DNA of 64,000 nucleotides from Pseudomonas fluorescens. Its GTDB lineage: Bacteria > Pseudomonadota > Gammaproteobacteria > Pseudomonadales > Pseudomonadaceae. The notes under the pieces were generated by a model. That model made no database searches and was not told the origin of the DNA. It saw nothing but the letters and a program-made list of their open reading frames with translations. Shown here in pieces: positions 9,361 through 19,501 of this stretch. Both the position numbers and the translations under genes were made by a program. Position 1 is the stretch's first letter. Every line of letters begins with the position of its first letter. Location of the stretch: contig NZ_CP012831.1 of NCBI RefSeq assembly GCF_001307275.1, positions 1,240,001 to 1,304,000 on the forward strand, in the 5' to 3' direction.

Positions 9361-12003
9361 ATGCGCGCCCACTCGTCTGACCCGCAAGACTCCGTTACTG
9401 CGACACAACCGATCAAAGCCGAGCGACTGCGCTGGCTGGATCGGATCAGCCAGTACCGCCAGCCCATTGGCCTCGCGGTCACGCTGCTGCTGTTTGCGAT
9501 TGCATTGATTGCCTGCCGCCATCTGCTGAGCGAGCTCGATCTATACGCTCTGCACGACTCGATTCTTGAAGTGCCCCGGCCCGCCCTGCTTGGTGCGATC
9601 GCCGCCACAGTCGCCGGCTTCATCATTCTTTTGGGCTATGAATGGTCCGCCAGCCGTTACGCAGGTGTGACGCTGCCGCCACAAACCATGGTCCTGGGCG
9701 GGTTCACCGCGTTCGCCATCGGTAATGCCATTGGCCTGTCGCTGCTGTCGGGCGGTTCGGTTCGCTACCGCCTGTATGCGCGCCATGGCCTGGGGGCATC
9801 GGATGTCGCCCACATGACGCTGTTCGCCAGCCTGTCCCTGGGCTGCGCGTTGCCGCCGTTGGCGGCCCTGGCGACACTCAGCAACCTGCCCGCCGCGTCT
9901 GCCGCGCTGCACTTGCCTGCCGCTTTGCTGGGGGCCATTTCCGTGGCGGTGCTGCTGCTCACCAGCGTACTGGCCATCGGCATTTACCGCCGACGCCTGC
10001 CGGAACAGCCGCATCGGGACAGCCTTCTGGTAAAGGCCGGCCGTCGCACGCTGCGCCTGCCGGGCCGACGCCTGACCTTCCTGCAGCTGGTGATCACCGC
10101 GCTGGATGTCGCCGCGGCCGCCACCGTGTTGTATCTGTTGCTGCCCGAGGCGCCGCCGTTCGGCGCTTTCCTGCTGGTGTACCTGCTGGCTCTGGCTGCC
10201 GGCGTACTCAGCCATGTACCGGGCGGGGTCGGGGTATTCGAGGCGATTCTGCTGGCCGCATTTGCCGACAAACTCGGCGCCGCACCGCTGGCCGCCGCGC
10301 TGTTGCTGTATCGCTTGATCTACGTGTTGCTGCCGATGCTGGTGGCCTGCGTGTTGCTGTTGATCAACGAGGCGCAACGGCTGTTCCAGACGCGCCAGAG
10401 CCTGCGGGCGGCATCGGGTTTCGCCGCGCCGATCCTGGCGGTGCTGGTGTTTCTCTCCGGCGTGGTGCTGCTGTTTTCCGGCGTGACACCGGAAATCGAC
10501 ACCCGCTTGGAGCACATTGGCTTCCTGATCCCCCATCGGCTGGTGGACGCTTCGCACTTCGGCGCCAGCCTGGTGGGCGTGTTGTGCCTGTTGCTCGCCC
10601 AGGGCCTGCGCCGTCGCCTGTCGGCCGCCTGGATGCTGACCACGGTTCTGCTCCTGGTGGGTGCCCTGCTCTCGCTGCTCAAGGGCTTCGACTGGGAAGA
10701 GGCCACGCTGCTGACCCTGACGGCCGCCCTGCTGGCGGTATTCCGGCGCTCCTTTTATCGTCCGAGCCGCCTGACTGAACTGCCGTTTTCCCCGCTGTTC
10801 CTGATCGCCAGCCTCTGCGTGCTCGGCGCGTCGATCTGGCTGCTGCTGTTTGCCTATCAGGACGTGCCCTACAGCCACCAACTGTGGTGGCAGTTCACCC
10901 TCGATGCCGACGCCCCTCGCGGCCTGCGCTCGCTACTGGGTGCCGCGGTGCTGCTGGTGGTGGTGTCCCTGACCTGGCTGCTGCGCACCGCGCGCCCGGT
11001 GATCCATCTGCCGACAGCAGAGGAACTGGAGCGGGCCAAGACGATTCTCATGACCTCCTCGCAACCCGACGGCGGCCTGGCCCTGACCGGTGACAAGGCG
11101 CTGCTGTTCCACCCCAACGACGAGGCGTTCCTGATGTATGCCCGCCGTGGTCGCAGCCTGGTGGCGCTGTATGACCCGATCGGGCCGACCCAGCAACGGG
11201 CCGAAATGATCTGGCAGTTCCGCGACCTGTGCGACATCTACCATGCCCGTCCCGTGTTCTATCAGGTGCGCGCCGAAAACCTGCCGTACTACATGGACAT
11301 CGGCCTGACGGCCATCAAGCTGGGCGAGGAAGCACGGGTCGACCTCAAGCGTTTCGATCTCGAAGCCAAGGGCAAAGAGATGAAGGACTTGCGCTACACC
11401 TGGAACCGCGGCACCCGTGACGGCCTGTCGCTGGAGATCCACGAACCGGGCCAGGCGCCGATGGATGAGCTCAAGGTCATTTCCGATGCCTGGCTGACTG
11501 GCAAGAACGTGCGGGAAAAAGGTTTCTCCCTGGGGCGTTTCAGCGATGACTACCTCAAGCATTTCCGCATCGCGGTGATTCGTTTCGAGGGCCGGCCGGT
11601 GGCGTTCGCCAACCTGTTGGAAACCCACAGCCACGAACTGGCCAGCCTCGACCTGATGCGCGCCCACCCCGAGGCGCCGAAACTGACCATGGAGTTCATG
11701 ATGGTCGGCCTCATCCAGCATTATAAAAACCATGACTACGCCCGCTTCAGCCTCGGTATGGTCCCGCTGTCGGGCCTGCAACCGCGGCGCGGCGCACCAC
11801 TGACCCAGCGCCTGGGCTCAATGGTGTTCCGCCGTGGCGAGCAGCTCTATAACTTCCAGGGGCTGCGCCGCTTCAAAGACAAATTCCAGCCAAACTGGGA
11901 ACCTCGTTACATGGCCGTGCCCGCCGGACTCGATCCGCTGGTGGCGCTGGCCGATACTGCCGCCCTGATTGCGGGCGGCCTGACTGGACTGGTGAAACGC
12001 TGA
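9361..12003 (+). CDS. mprF: aminoacyl-phosphatidylglycerol synthase (MprF family)
   Basis: 880 aa. The N-terminal two thirds is a multi-spanning flippase-type domain (hydrophobic segments to about residue 540, with GVLSHVPGGVGVFEAI typical of the YbhN/UPF0104 fold). The cytosolic C-terminal domain is DUF2156, with MMVGLIQHYKNHDYARFSLGM close to the end. It moves an amino acid from its tRNA onto phosphatidylglycerol and lowers membrane negative charge, giving resistance to cationic peptides. The P. aeruginosa counterpart uses Ala-tRNA; alanine as substrate is inferred from that and from the next gene. ATG preferred over a TTG just before it. Confidence 0.93.
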   Translation: MRAHSSDPQDSVTATQPIKAERLRWLDRISQYRQPIGLAVTLLLFAIALIACRHLLSELDLYALHDSILEVPRPALLGAIAATVAGFIILLGYEWSASRYAGVTLPPQTMVLGGFTAFAIGNAIGLSLLSGGSVRYRLYARHGLGASDVAHMTLFASLSLGCALPPLAALATLSNLPAASAALHLPAALLGAISVAVLLLTSVLAIGIYRRRLPEQPHRDSLLVKAGRRTLRLPGRRLTFLQLVITALDVAAAATVLYLLLPEAPPFGAFLLVYLLALAAGVLSHVPGGVGVFEAILLAAFADKLGAAPLAAALLLYRLIYVLLPMLVACVLLLINEAQRLFQTRQSLRAASGFAAPILAVLVFLSGVVLLFSGVTPEIDTRLEHIGFLIPHRLVDASHFGASLVGVLCLLLAQGLRRRLSAAWMLTTVLLLVGALLSLLKGFDWEEATLLTLTAALLAVFRRSFYRPSRLTELPFSPLFLIASLCVLGASIWLLLFAYQDVPYSHQLWWQFTLDADAPRGLRSLLGAAVLLVVVSLTWLLRTARPVIHLPTAEELERAKTILMTSSQPDGGLALTGDKALLFHPNDEAFLMYARRGRSLVALYDPIGPTQQRAEMIWQFRDLCDIYHARPVFYQVRAENLPYYMDIGLTAIKLGEEARVDLKRFDLEAKGKEMKDLRYTWNRGTRDGLSLEIHEPGQAPMDELKVISDAWLTGKNVREKGFSLGRFSDDYLKHFRIAVIRFEGRPVAFANLLETHSHELASLDLMRAHPEAPKLTMEFMMVGLIQHYKNHDYARFSLGMVPLSGLQPRRGAPLTQRLGSMVFRRGEQLYNFQGLRRFKDKFQPNWEPRYMAVPAGLDPLVALADTAALIAGGLTGLVKR

Positions 12004-13292
12004 TGATGCAACGCTCCTGGCGATACGTAGTGGCCGCCCTGCTGGTGCTGGCGGTGATTCTCGGTGGCGGTTACTGGTACTGGAACCGCCCGGCCCCGCA
12101 ACCGACCCTGGAACAACTGGCGCCCGCCGATGGCGCAGCGCTGACCCGGGTCACCCCCGGTACCAAGGCACGCGCCCGGGTGCTGGTGGCAGTCAATGAA
12201 GACCAGAAGCTCAACGACACGCAATTGACGACCCTCAGCCGCAGTGGCTCGGCGCAGATCGTCCAGGTGATCCTGCCCAAGGACTGCATGTTGCAAGGCC
12301 GTGCCCTGCAGGCCGGCCTGAGAGAGCTCCAGGGCCCGGCCACGCTGGTCAGCGGCATCGGCCCTGGCGCCGTGCTGGCCTGGCGTTGGCTGGCTGAACA
12401 GAAGGACGACAAGGCCAAGGCCGTTTCAGTGGACCTGGCCCTGGAAAAACCCGGCTGCACCCACCTGCTGCCTAAAAAGGCAGCCCACGGCCATTGGCTG
12501 GTGGCTTGGAACGATAACCCTGACGACACCAGCGCCGGTTTCGTACGCGACCAATCGAATGCCGAGACCAGCATCAGCGACTACGACATCAACCTGCCGC
12601 AAGTGCTGAACAACGAACTGCGCAAGATCCTGGTGGGCACCGACAAGGCCAAGGGCGGCCTGAGCATCCCGGTCGTGGAAGTCCCGGCCAGCCAGACACG
12701 GGACACCGTCACCCTGTTTCTCTCCGGAGATGGCGGCTGGCGCGACCTGGACCGCGACGTGGCCGATGAAATGGCCAAGATCGGCTACCCGGTGGTCGGC
12801 ATCGACACCCTGCGCTACTACTGGCAACACAAGAGCCCGGAGCAGAGCGCGGCGGACCTGACCGAGCTGATGCAGCACTACCGGCAGATCTGGGGCACCA
12901 AGCGCTTCATCCTGACCGGCTACTCCTTCGGCGCCGACGTGTTGCCGGCCATCTACAATCGCCTGCCGGCCACCGAGCAACAACGAGTCGATGCGATCAT
13001 CCTGCTGGCCTTCGCCCGCACTGGCAGCTTCGAGATCGAAGTCGAAGGCTGGCTCGGCAACGCCGGCACCGAAGCCGCCACTGGCCCGGAAATGGCCAAG
13101 CTGCCAGCCGAGAAAGTGGTGTGCATCTACGGCGGTGAAGAAGCCGACGAAAGCGGCTGCACCGACAAGACCGCCGTTGGCGAAGCCATCAAGCTGCCTG
13201 GCGGCCATCACTTCGACGAAAACTACCCGGCCCTGGCCAAGCGCCTGATCGATGAGATCAACGAGCGGCAGAACAAGGTTGCCGAACAGTAA
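12003..13292 (+). CDS. VirJ/AcvB-type hydrolase, probable alanyl-PG hydrolase
   Basis: 429 aa. One N-terminal membrane segment (residues about 6-24) acts as signal or anchor. The C-terminal half is an alpha/beta-hydrolase of the VirJ family: LFLSGDGGWRDLDRDVA near residue 240 and the nucleophile elbow GYSFGADVLP near residue 305; a His in GGHHFDEN near the end completes the likely triad. Its start codon overlaps the mprF stop as ATGA, so the two are translationally coupled. In P. aeruginosa the gene paired with the Ala-PG synthase encodes a periplasmic Ala-PG hydrolase; that role is inferred here. It ends at a strong terminator. Confidence 0.88.
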   Translation: MMQRSWRYVVAALLVLAVILGGGYWYWNRPAPQPTLEQLAPADGAALTRVTPGTKARARVLVAVNEDQKLNDTQLTTLSRSGSAQIVQVILPKDCMLQGRALQAGLRELQGPATLVSGIGPGAVLAWRWLAEQKDDKAKAVSVDLALEKPGCTHLLPKKAAHGHWLVAWNDNPDDTSAGFVRDQSNAETSISDYDINLPQVLNNELRKILVGTDKAKGGLSIPVVEVPASQTRDTVTLFLSGDGGWRDLDRDVADEMAKIGYPVVGIDTLRYYWQHKSPEQSAADLTELMQHYRQIWGTKRFILTGYSFGADVLPAIYNRLPATEQQRVDAIILLAFARTGSFEIEVEGWLGNAGTEAATGPEMAKLPAEKVVCIYGGEEADESGCTDKTAVGEAIKLPGGHHFDENYPALAKRLIDEINERQNKVAEQ

Positions 13293-13309
13293 GTCGGTAC
13301 ACGCCTGAC

Positions 13310-13348
13310 AAAAAGCCCCGGCAGCCTCAAGGTTGCCGGGGCTTTTTT
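13310..13348 (+). terminator. terminator of the mprF-virJ operon
   Basis: AAAAGCCCCGGCA and TGCCGGGGCTTTT form a stem followed by a T run, 18 bp after the stop. Confidence 0.88.
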
Positions 13349-13408
13349 GTGCTCGACCGCCCCCCACTGTGGGAGCTAATACTGTTCATTCAAGAGAAAT
13401 GATGGACC

Positions 13409-13543
13409 TGTGGCGAGGGAGCTTGCTCCCGCTCGGCTGCGAAGCAGTCGTAAACCGACCGGTGCGGTGTGTCTGATTCTCCGCATTTGGCAGGTTTTGG
13501 GGCCGCTTCGCAGCCCAGCGGGAGCAAGCTCCCTCGCCACGGG
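13409..13543. repeat. REP pair, GCGAGGGAGC type
   Basis: TGTGGCGAGGGAGCTTGCTC and its inverted partner face each other across about 90 bp; the inner flanks (GCTGCGAAGCAG, GCTTCGCAGC) also pair, so the whole unit can fold as one long hairpin. Confidence 0.8.
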
Positions 13544-13575
13544 CTTGTCGATTGCCTTAAGTGAACAGCATTACC

Positions 13576-13670
13576 CTGTGGGAGCGAGCTTGCTCGCGAT
13601 GGCGGTGGCATGTTCAACATCTTTACAAACTGACACTCCGCTATCGCGAGCAAGCTCGCTCCCACAGGGG
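13576..13670. repeat. REP pair, GGGAGCGAGC type
   Basis: CTGTGGGAGCGAGCTTGCTC and its inverted copy about 55 bp apart, directly after a REP pair of the other sequence class. Confidence 0.82.
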
Positions 13671-13702
13671 CTTCATCCTGGCATCAGCTTGTGTGTCGCC
13701 CA

Positions 13703-13746
13703 CAAAAAAGCCCCCGCCGCCGCAAGGCAACGAGGGCTTTTGTTTT
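13703..13746 (-). terminator. terminator of kup
   Basis: On the minus strand an AAAAGCCCTCG arm and a GGGGGCTTTTTT arm enclose a GC-rich centre and end in a T run, 8 bp after the kup stop. Confidence 0.72.
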
Positions 13747-13753
13747 CCTGATG

Positions 13754-15655
13754 CTACATCTCGACCTGCGTCCCCAGTTCAATCACCCGGTTCAACGGCA
13801 GATTGAAGAAACGAAGGTTGCCGTTGGCATTTTTCAACATGAAGGCGAACAGTATTTCGCGCCAGCGGGCCATGCCCTCAAGCTTGGAGGCGATGACGGT
13901 CTCGCGACTGAGGAAGTAAGTGGTGCGCATCGGACTGAAGTCCAGGTCATCGAGATGACAGAGCTTGAGCGCCTGCGGAACGTCCGGCTCGTCGGTGAAA
14001 CCGAAGTGCAGGATCACCCGGAAGAACCCTTCGCCATAGGCATCGACCTCGAAGCGCCGCTGCGGTGGCACCCGGGGAATGTCTTCGTACACCACGGTCA
14101 GCAGCACCACCTGCTCATGCAGCACCTGGTTGTGCAATAAATTGTGCAACAGCGCGTGAGGCACAGCGTCCGAACGCGCGGTCAGGAACACGGCGGTGCC
14201 CTGGACCCGGTGCGGCGGCTGCACACGGATGCTGCTGATGAAGATCGGCAGCGGCAGCGCCCCTTCATCCAGGCGCTCCACCAGCAATTGCTTGCCGCGT
14301 TTCCAGGTGGTCATCAGCACGAACAAGGCAATACCGGCGATGACCGGGAATGCACCGCCCTGGATGATTTTCGGCACGTTGGCGGCGAAGTACAGGCCGT
14401 CCACCAAAAGAAAACCGATTAGCAACGGAACAGCCAACAGCGGCGGCCACTTCCACAACAGCAGTATCACGGCGGACACCAGGATCGTGGTCATCAGCAT
14501 CGTACCGGTCACGGCCACGCCGTAGGCCGAAGCCAGCGCGCCGGAAGATTCGAACCCCAGCACCAGCAGCACTACACCCACCATCAACGACCAGTTCACC
14601 GCACCGATGTAGATCTGGCCCTGCTCGGCGCTGGAGGTGTGCTGGATGTACATGCGCGGGATGTAACCGAGCTGGATCGCCTGGCGCGTCAGGGAGAACG
14701 CGCCGGAAATCACCGCTTGCGAGGCGATCACCGTGGCCAGGGTCGACAGGCCCACCAGCGGGAGCAGCGCCCAGCTCGGCGCCAGCAGATAAAACGGGTT
14801 GCGCGCCGCTTCCGGGTCGCCCAGCAACAACGCGCCCTGGCCGAAGTAATTAAGCACCAGCGCCGGCAATACCAGGATGAACCAGGCACGGGCAATCGGT
14901 TTGCGGCCGAAGTGCCCCATGTCGGCGTACAGCGCTTCGGCGCCGGTCAACGCCAACACCACGGCACCGAGGATCGCCACGCCCATGCCCGGATGAACGA
15001 TAAAAAAACGCCCGGCCCAGGCCGGGTTCACCGCCTGCAACACTTCTGGATGTTGAGCGATGCCGTACACACCCAGGGCGCCAAGCACCAGGAACCAGGT
15101 GACCATGATCGGGCCAAACAGGGTGCCGATCCGTGCAGTGCCGTGGCGCTGGATCAGGAACAGCCCCACCAGCACCACCAGCGACAAGGGCACCACCCAG
15201 TGATCGATGCCTTCGAACGCCAGGCCAAGGCCTTCAATGGCCGAGAGCACGGAGATCGCGGGCGTGATCATGCTGTCGCCGTAGAACAGCGCCGCGCCGA
15301 TCAAGCCGCAGATCACCAGGAAGGTCCGCAGTCGCGCCCTTCCCGCCGCGGCTCGCCGCGCCAGGGCGGTGAGCGCCATGATCCCGCCCTCGCCCTGGTT
15401 GTCGGCGCGCAGCACGAACATCATGTACTTGATCGACACGACCCAGATCAGCGACCAGAAAATCAGCGACAGGATCCCCAGCACCCCATCGTGATTGACA
15501 GGCACGCCATAGGCACCGGAAAACACTTCCTTGAGGGTGTACAACGGGCTCGTACCGATGTCGCCATAAACCACTCCGACCGCCGCGACCAGCATGCTCA
15601 GCGGCTTAGCTGCCGAATGCTCGGCACCTGCCACCTGACTACTTGCATGACCCAT
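13754..15655 (-). CDS. kup: Kup low-affinity potassium uptake protein
   Basis: 633 aa, the usual Kup length. The N-terminal signature [19 protein letters not shown] is at residues 27-45, and about twelve hydrophobic segments run to residue 440. A soluble C-terminal domain of about 190 residues follows and ends ELGTQVEM. It takes up K+ with protons through the inner membrane. It is divergent from rimO and has its own terminator, so it is probably a single-gene unit. Confidence 0.96.
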   Translation of the reverse strand: MGHASSQVAGAEHSAAKPLSMLVAAVGVVYGDIGTSPLYTLKEVFSGAYGVPVNHDGVLGILSLIFWSLIWVVSIKYMMFVLRADNQGEGGIMALTALARRAAAGRARLRTFLVICGLIGAALFYGDSMITPAISVLSAIEGLGLAFEGIDHWVVPLSLVVLVGLFLIQRHGTARIGTLFGPIMVTWFLVLGALGVYGIAQHPEVLQAVNPAWAGRFFIVHPGMGVAILGAVVLALTGAEALYADMGHFGRKPIARAWFILVLPALVLNYFGQGALLLGDPEAARNPFYLLAPSWALLPLVGLSTLATVIASQAVISGAFSLTRQAIQLGYIPRMYIQHTSSAEQGQIYIGAVNWSLMVGVVLLVLGFESSGALASAYGVAVTGTMLMTTILVSAVILLLWKWPPLLAVPLLIGFLLVDGLYFAANVPKIIQGGAFPVIAGIALFVLMTTWKRGKQLLVERLDEGALPLPIFISSIRVQPPHRVQGTAVFLTARSDAVPHALLHNLLHNQVLHEQVVLLTVVYEDIPRVPPQRRFEVDAYGEGFFRVILHFGFTDEPDVPQALKLCHLDDLDFSPMRTTYFLSRETVIASKLEGMARWREILFAFMLKNANGNLRFFNLPLNRVIELGTQVEM

Positions 15656-15930
15656 CCAACACTCCCGTTTCCCAGACCTGGCTTCTTGAACGAAGCGCTA
15701 TGTTTTGTTGCGGCAGCATGCGCTGTTTTACGTATTGTTACAGACGTTTTATTGACTGTAGCAATCGCCAGAACGCAAAGGCGCGAAGCATAGCGCAGCA
15801 CTCGTCGCATTTCCCGGTATAAAGCTGGTCAAGTGCGTCGACCCTGGATAGAATTGCGCACTTTTTGATCAGAGGCGCGCCAGGCGCCCTGTCTCGGCAA
15901 GAGACGATCCCCCCTACACCGAGGTTAGAC

Positions 15931-17271
15931 ATGTCCACCACTACCGCGCCAGCCAATCCGAAGGTTGGCTTCGTATCCCTGGGTTGCCCGAAGGCTCTGG
16001 TCGACTCCGAGCGCATCCTGACCCAGCTGCGCATGGAAGGCTATGACGTCGTGTCCACGTACCAGGACGCCGACGTGGTCGTGGTCAACACCTGCGGCTT
16101 CATCGATTCGGCCAAGGCCGAGTCCCTGGAAGTGATCGGCGAAGCCATCAAGGAAAACGGCAAGGTCATCGTCACTGGCTGCATGGGTGTGGAAGAAGGC
16201 AACATCCGCAACGTGCACCCAAGCGTGCTGTCCGTGACCGGGCCGCAGCAGTACGAGCAGGTGGTCAACGCCGTGCATGACGTGGTGCCACCGCGCCAGG
16301 ACCACAACCCGCTGATCGACCTGGTGCCGCCACAAGGCATCAAGCTGACCCCGCGCCACTACGCCTACCTGAAGATTTCCGAAGGCTGCAACCACAGCTG
16401 CAGTTTCTGCATCATCCCATCGATGCGCGGCAAGCTGGTGAGCCGTCCGGTGGGCGATGTGCTCGACGAGGCCCAGCGCCTGGTCAAGGCCGGCGTCAAG
16501 GAACTGCTGGTGATCTCCCAGGACACCAGCGCCTATGGCGTCGACGTGAAATACCGCACCGGCTTCTGGAATGGCGCGCCGGTGAAAACCCGCATGACCG
16601 AACTGTGCGAAGCCCTCAGCACTCTTGGCGTCTGGGTCCGCCTGCATTACGTTTACCCGTACCCGCATGTCGACGAACTGATCCCGCTGATGGCGGCCGG
16701 CAAGATCCTGCCGTACCTGGACATCCCGTTCCAGCACGCCAGCCCGAAAGTCCTCAAGGCCATGAAGCGCCCGGCTTTCGAAGACAAGACCCTGGCCCGC
16801 ATCAAGAACTGGCGCGAAATCTGCCCGGACCTGATCATCCGCTCGACCTTCATCGTCGGCTTCCCCGGCGAAACCGAAGAAGACTTCCAGTACCTCTTGG
16901 ACTGGCTGACCGAAGCCCAGCTCGACCGCGTTGGCTGCTTCCAGTATTCCCCTGTGGAAGGCGCACCGGCCAACGACCTGGACCTGGACGTGGTGCCGGA
17001 CGACGTCAAGCAGGACCGTTGGGAACGCTTCATGGCGCACCAGCAGGCCATCAGCTCGGCGCGCCTGCAAATGCGCATCGGCCGTGAAATCGAAGTGCTG
17101 GTGGATGAAGTGGACGAGCAAGGCGCTGTGGGCCGCTGCTTCTTCGACGCGCCGGAAATCGACGGCAACGTCTTCATCGACAACGGCAGCAACCTCAAGC
17201 CAGGGGACAAGGTCTGGTGCAAGGTGACCGACGCCGATGAATATGACTTGTGGGCTGAGCAGATCGGTTGA
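15931..17271 (+). CDS. rimO: ribosomal protein uS12 (Asp) methylthiotransferase
   Basis: 446 aa from the ATG opening [20 protein letters not shown]; the frame is open upstream but this start matches the family. Radical SAM enzyme with two 4Fe-4S clusters. The N-terminal MTTase domain gives its cysteines in [22 protein letters not shown] and [10 protein letters not shown]; the radical SAM CxxxCxxC is CNHSCSFC near residue 154. A TRAM domain closes the protein ([17 protein letters not shown] onward). It methylthiolates the conserved Asp of ribosomal protein S12. Confidence 0.96.
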   Translation: MSTTTAPANPKVGFVSLGCPKALVDSERILTQLRMEGYDVVSTYQDADVVVVNTCGFIDSAKAESLEVIGEAIKENGKVIVTGCMGVEEGNIRNVHPSVLSVTGPQQYEQVVNAVHDVVPPRQDHNPLIDLVPPQGIKLTPRHYAYLKISEGCNHSCSFCIIPSMRGKLVSRPVGDVLDEAQRLVKAGVKELLVISQDTSAYGVDVKYRTGFWNGAPVKTRMTELCEALSTLGVWVRLHYVYPYPHVDELIPLMAAGKILPYLDIPFQHASPKVLKAMKRPAFEDKTLARIKNWREICPDLIIRSTFIVGFPGETEEDFQYLLDWLTEAQLDRVGCFQYSPVEGAPANDLDLDVVPDDVKQDRWERFMAHQQAISSARLQMRIGREIEVLVDEVDEQGAVGRCFFDAPEIDGNVFIDNGSNLKPGDKVWCKVTDADEYDLWAEQIG

Positions 17272-17301
17272 TCTGCCGCGCTTTACAGGCTGCTGCAATA
17301 C

Positions 17302-17395
17302 CTGTGGGAGCCGAGCTCGCTCGCGATAGCGGTGCATCAATCAGCATGAATGTTGGCTGACACGACGCTATCGCGAGCAAGCTCGGCTCCCACAA
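17302..17395. repeat. REP pair
   Basis: CTGTGGGAGCCGAGCTCGCTCG with an inverted partner about 50 bp away, between the rimO stop and its terminator. Confidence 0.8.
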
Positions 17396-17418
17396 GTCTT
17401 TCATCGCCGAAAAATTGA

Positions 17419-17456
17419 AAAGCCTCGCCATCCTCACAGGATGCGGGGCTTTTTTA
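17419..17456 (+). terminator. terminator after rimO
   Basis: An imperfect stem (GCCTCGCCATCCT with AGGATGCGGGGC) is followed by TTTTTT. The upstream REP pair lies inside the transcript. Confidence 0.75.
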
Positions 17457-17507
17457 CGGCTATCGTATGGAGAAACCCAGCACATCCAGCACAAGGAACA
17501 GGCGGAC

Positions 17508-17981
17508 ATGCGCCAGCATTCGGTCATCCATACACCGAAACCGAGCGATTACCAGGAACTGACCCAGGTTTGGGAAGCCTCGGTGCGGGCCACCCATGAG
17601 TTTCTGCCAGACAGCTACATCGAACTGCTGAAAAACCTGGTGCTCACCCGCTACCTGGATGCGGTGATGCTCATTTGCACCCGGGACGCGCGCCAGCGGA
17701 TCACCGGTTTCGCCGGTGTCGCGGCTGGCAAGGTCGAGATGCTCTTCATCGACCCGCAACACCGTGGCCAGGGCCTGGGCAAGCTGTTGCTGCGCTATGC
17801 CATGGAACAGCTGAACGCCGATCAACTGGACGTCAACGAACAGAACCCGCAAGCCTTGGGCTTTTACCTCAAGCAAGGCTTCGAAGTGGTCGGGCGCTCG
17901 GCAAAAGATGGCATGAACCAGCCCTACCCACTGCTGCACATGCGCTACAAGCAGCCCGACCTGAAGGCCGGACGCGGCTAA
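17508..17981 (+). CDS. GNAT-family N-acetyltransferase
   Basis: 157 aa. The acetyl-CoA pyrophosphate-binding motif is HRGQGLGKLL near residue 85, followed by DVNEQNPQALGFYLKQGF, the usual motif B. The length and layout resemble the YjaB-type acetyltransferases. The substrate cannot be told from sequence. The frame is open back into the rimO terminator, so the ATG of MRQHSVIHTPK was chosen as start. Confidence 0.85.
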   Translation: MRQHSVIHTPKPSDYQELTQVWEASVRATHEFLPDSYIELLKNLVLTRYLDAVMLICTRDARQRITGFAGVAAGKVEMLFIDPQHRGQGLGKLLLRYAMEQLNADQLDVNEQNPQALGFYLKQGFEVVGRSAKDGMNQPYPLLHMRYKQPDLKAGRG

Positions 17982-18064
17982 AAGCTGCATGAGGCAAATG
18001 GACCCGCGATTAACCGGCCCCAGGCAGGTACAATGCCCACCCTCTTTTTGTTACGGCCCCCGTC

Positions 18065-18775
18065 ATGACTGACCCGATTCGTCTCTCCAAACGCCTCATC
18101 GAACTCGTCGGCTGTTCCCGTCGCGAGGCTGAGCTGTTCATCGAGGGCGGCTGGGTCACCGTGGATGGCGAAGTGATCGACGAGCCGCAGTTCAAGGTAA
18201 CGACCCAGAAGGTCGAACTCGACGCCGAGGCCAAGGCCACCGCGCCAGAGCCGGTGACACTCCTGCTGAACGTCCCGGCCGGCATGGACGTAGACACCGC
18301 GATGGCCTCCCTTGGCCCGCAGACCCTGAGCGAAGAACATCGCTTCGGCAAGCGGCCGCTCAAGGGCCATTTCCTGCGCCTGACCGCCAGTGCCGACCTG
18401 CAAGCCAACGCGAGCGGGCTGCTGGTGTTCACCCAGGATTGGAAGATCTTGCGCAAGCTCACTGCCGACGCCGCCAAGATCGAGCAGGAATACGTGGTGG
18501 AAGTCGAAGGCGACATGGTCGCCCATGGCCTCAATCGCCTGAACCATGGCTTGACCTACAAGGGCAAGGAGCTGCCGGCAGTCAAGGCCAGCTGGCAGAA
18601 CGAGAACCGCCTGCGCTTTGCCATGAAAAACCCGCAGCCCGGCGTGATCGCTCTGTTCTGCCAGGCGGTCGGGCTCAAGGTCGTCGCCATTCGCCGCATC
18701 CGCATCGGCGGCGTGTCCATCGGCAAGGTGCCGCTGGGCCAGTGGCGCTACCTGTCTGCCAAAGAGAAATTCTAA
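18065..18775 (+). CDS. S4-domain pseudouridine-synthase-like protein, active-site Asp missing
   Basis: 236 aa. Residues 5-50 form an S4 RNA-binding domain (LSKRLIELVGCSRREAELFIEGG). The rest follows the RsuA/RluB/RluF fold: ADLQANASGLLVFT (residues about 111-124) lines up with the family motif GRLDxxTxGLLxxT, and EQEYVVEVEG and the closing IRIGGVSIGKVPLG-WRYL also match. The catalytic Asp of GRLD is Gln here (DLQ), and the usual NRQIRR loop is not recognisable. It may bind RNA without making pseudouridine, or use the Asp two residues earlier. It is often annotated simply as rRNA pseudouridine synthase. Confidence 0.82.
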   Translation: MTDPIRLSKRLIELVGCSRREAELFIEGGWVTVDGEVIDEPQFKVTTQKVELDAEAKATAPEPVTLLLNVPAGMDVDTAMASLGPQTLSEEHRFGKRPLKGHFLRLTASADLQANASGLLVFTQDWKILRKLTADAAKIEQEYVVEVEGDMVAHGLNRLNHGLTYKGKELPAVKASWQNENRLRFAMKNPQPGVIALFCQAVGLKVVAIRRIRIGGVSIGKVPLGQWRYLSAKEKF

Positions 18776-18834
18776 TTTTTTCCGGCGCCGCACCGAACGC
18801 AGGCGCCCACTGCCGATTGATCAGGACTGCATAC

Positions 18835-19296
18835 ATGATTCACAACGACGTACTGCGCAGCGTGCGCTACATGCTCGACATCAGCGACAAGAAAGTCATC
18901 GAGATCATCAAGCTGGGCGGCCTGGACGTCTCCCTGGCGGACCTGGCGGGCTACCTCAAGAAAGACGAGGAAGAAGGCTTTGTGTTCTGCCCTGACGAGG
19001 TCATGGCGCATTTTCTCGATGGGCTGGTGATCTTCAAGCGTGGCAAGGACGAAAGCCGTCCGCCGCAGCCGATCGAAGTGCCAGTGACCAACAACATCAT
19101 CCTCAAGAAACTGCGGGTGGCCTTCGAGCTGAAGGAAGACGACATGCACGCCATCCTCAAGGCCGCCGAGTTCCCGGTGTCCAAGCCGGAACTGAGCGCG
19201 CTGTTCCGCAAGTTCGGCCACACCAACTACCGCCCGTGCGGCGACCAATTGCTGCGCAACTTCCTCAAGGGCCTGACGCTGCGCGTTCGCGGCTGA
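18835..19296 (+). CDS. DUF1456 (YehS-like) protein
   Basis: 153 aa. It contains two similar halves, each opening with a helix of the type NDVLRSVRYMLDISDKKVIEI (residues 3-23) and NNIILKKLRVAFELKEDDMH (about 83-102), the duplicated DUF1456 layout. LRNFLKGL near the C-terminus is also typical. The function is unknown. The start is the ATG 59 bp after the previous gene; the frame is open further upstream but out of context. Confidence 0.88.
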   Translation: MIHNDVLRSVRYMLDISDKKVIEIIKLGGLDVSLADLAGYLKKDEEEGFVFCPDEVMAHFLDGLVIFKRGKDESRPPQPIEVPVTNNIILKKLRVAFELKEDDMHAILKAAEFPVSKPELSALFRKFGHTNYRPCGDQLLRNFLKGLTLRVRG

Positions 19297-19327
19297 CTTT
19301 GAAGGACCGCTGAATCCTGCGGGCTTT

Positions 19328-19437
19328 TGTGGCGAGGGAGCTTGCTCCCGCTGGACGCGCAGCGTCCCCTCGCGGTGTGTCAGACAACACCGGGGGGCTG
19401 CTTCGCAGCCCAGCGGGAGCAAGCTCCCTCGCCACAG
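19328..19437. repeat. REP pair, GCGAGGGAGC type
   Basis: TGTGGCGAGGGAGCTTGCTC and its inverted copy, with pairing inner flanks ending in GCTTCGCAGC. Confidence 0.8.
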
Positions 19438-19501
19438 AGGACCGTGTCGATTTCAGCTCTCGCGTTATCATGCCCTCTCCATCTCGCCTCGATCCCAACC
19501 C

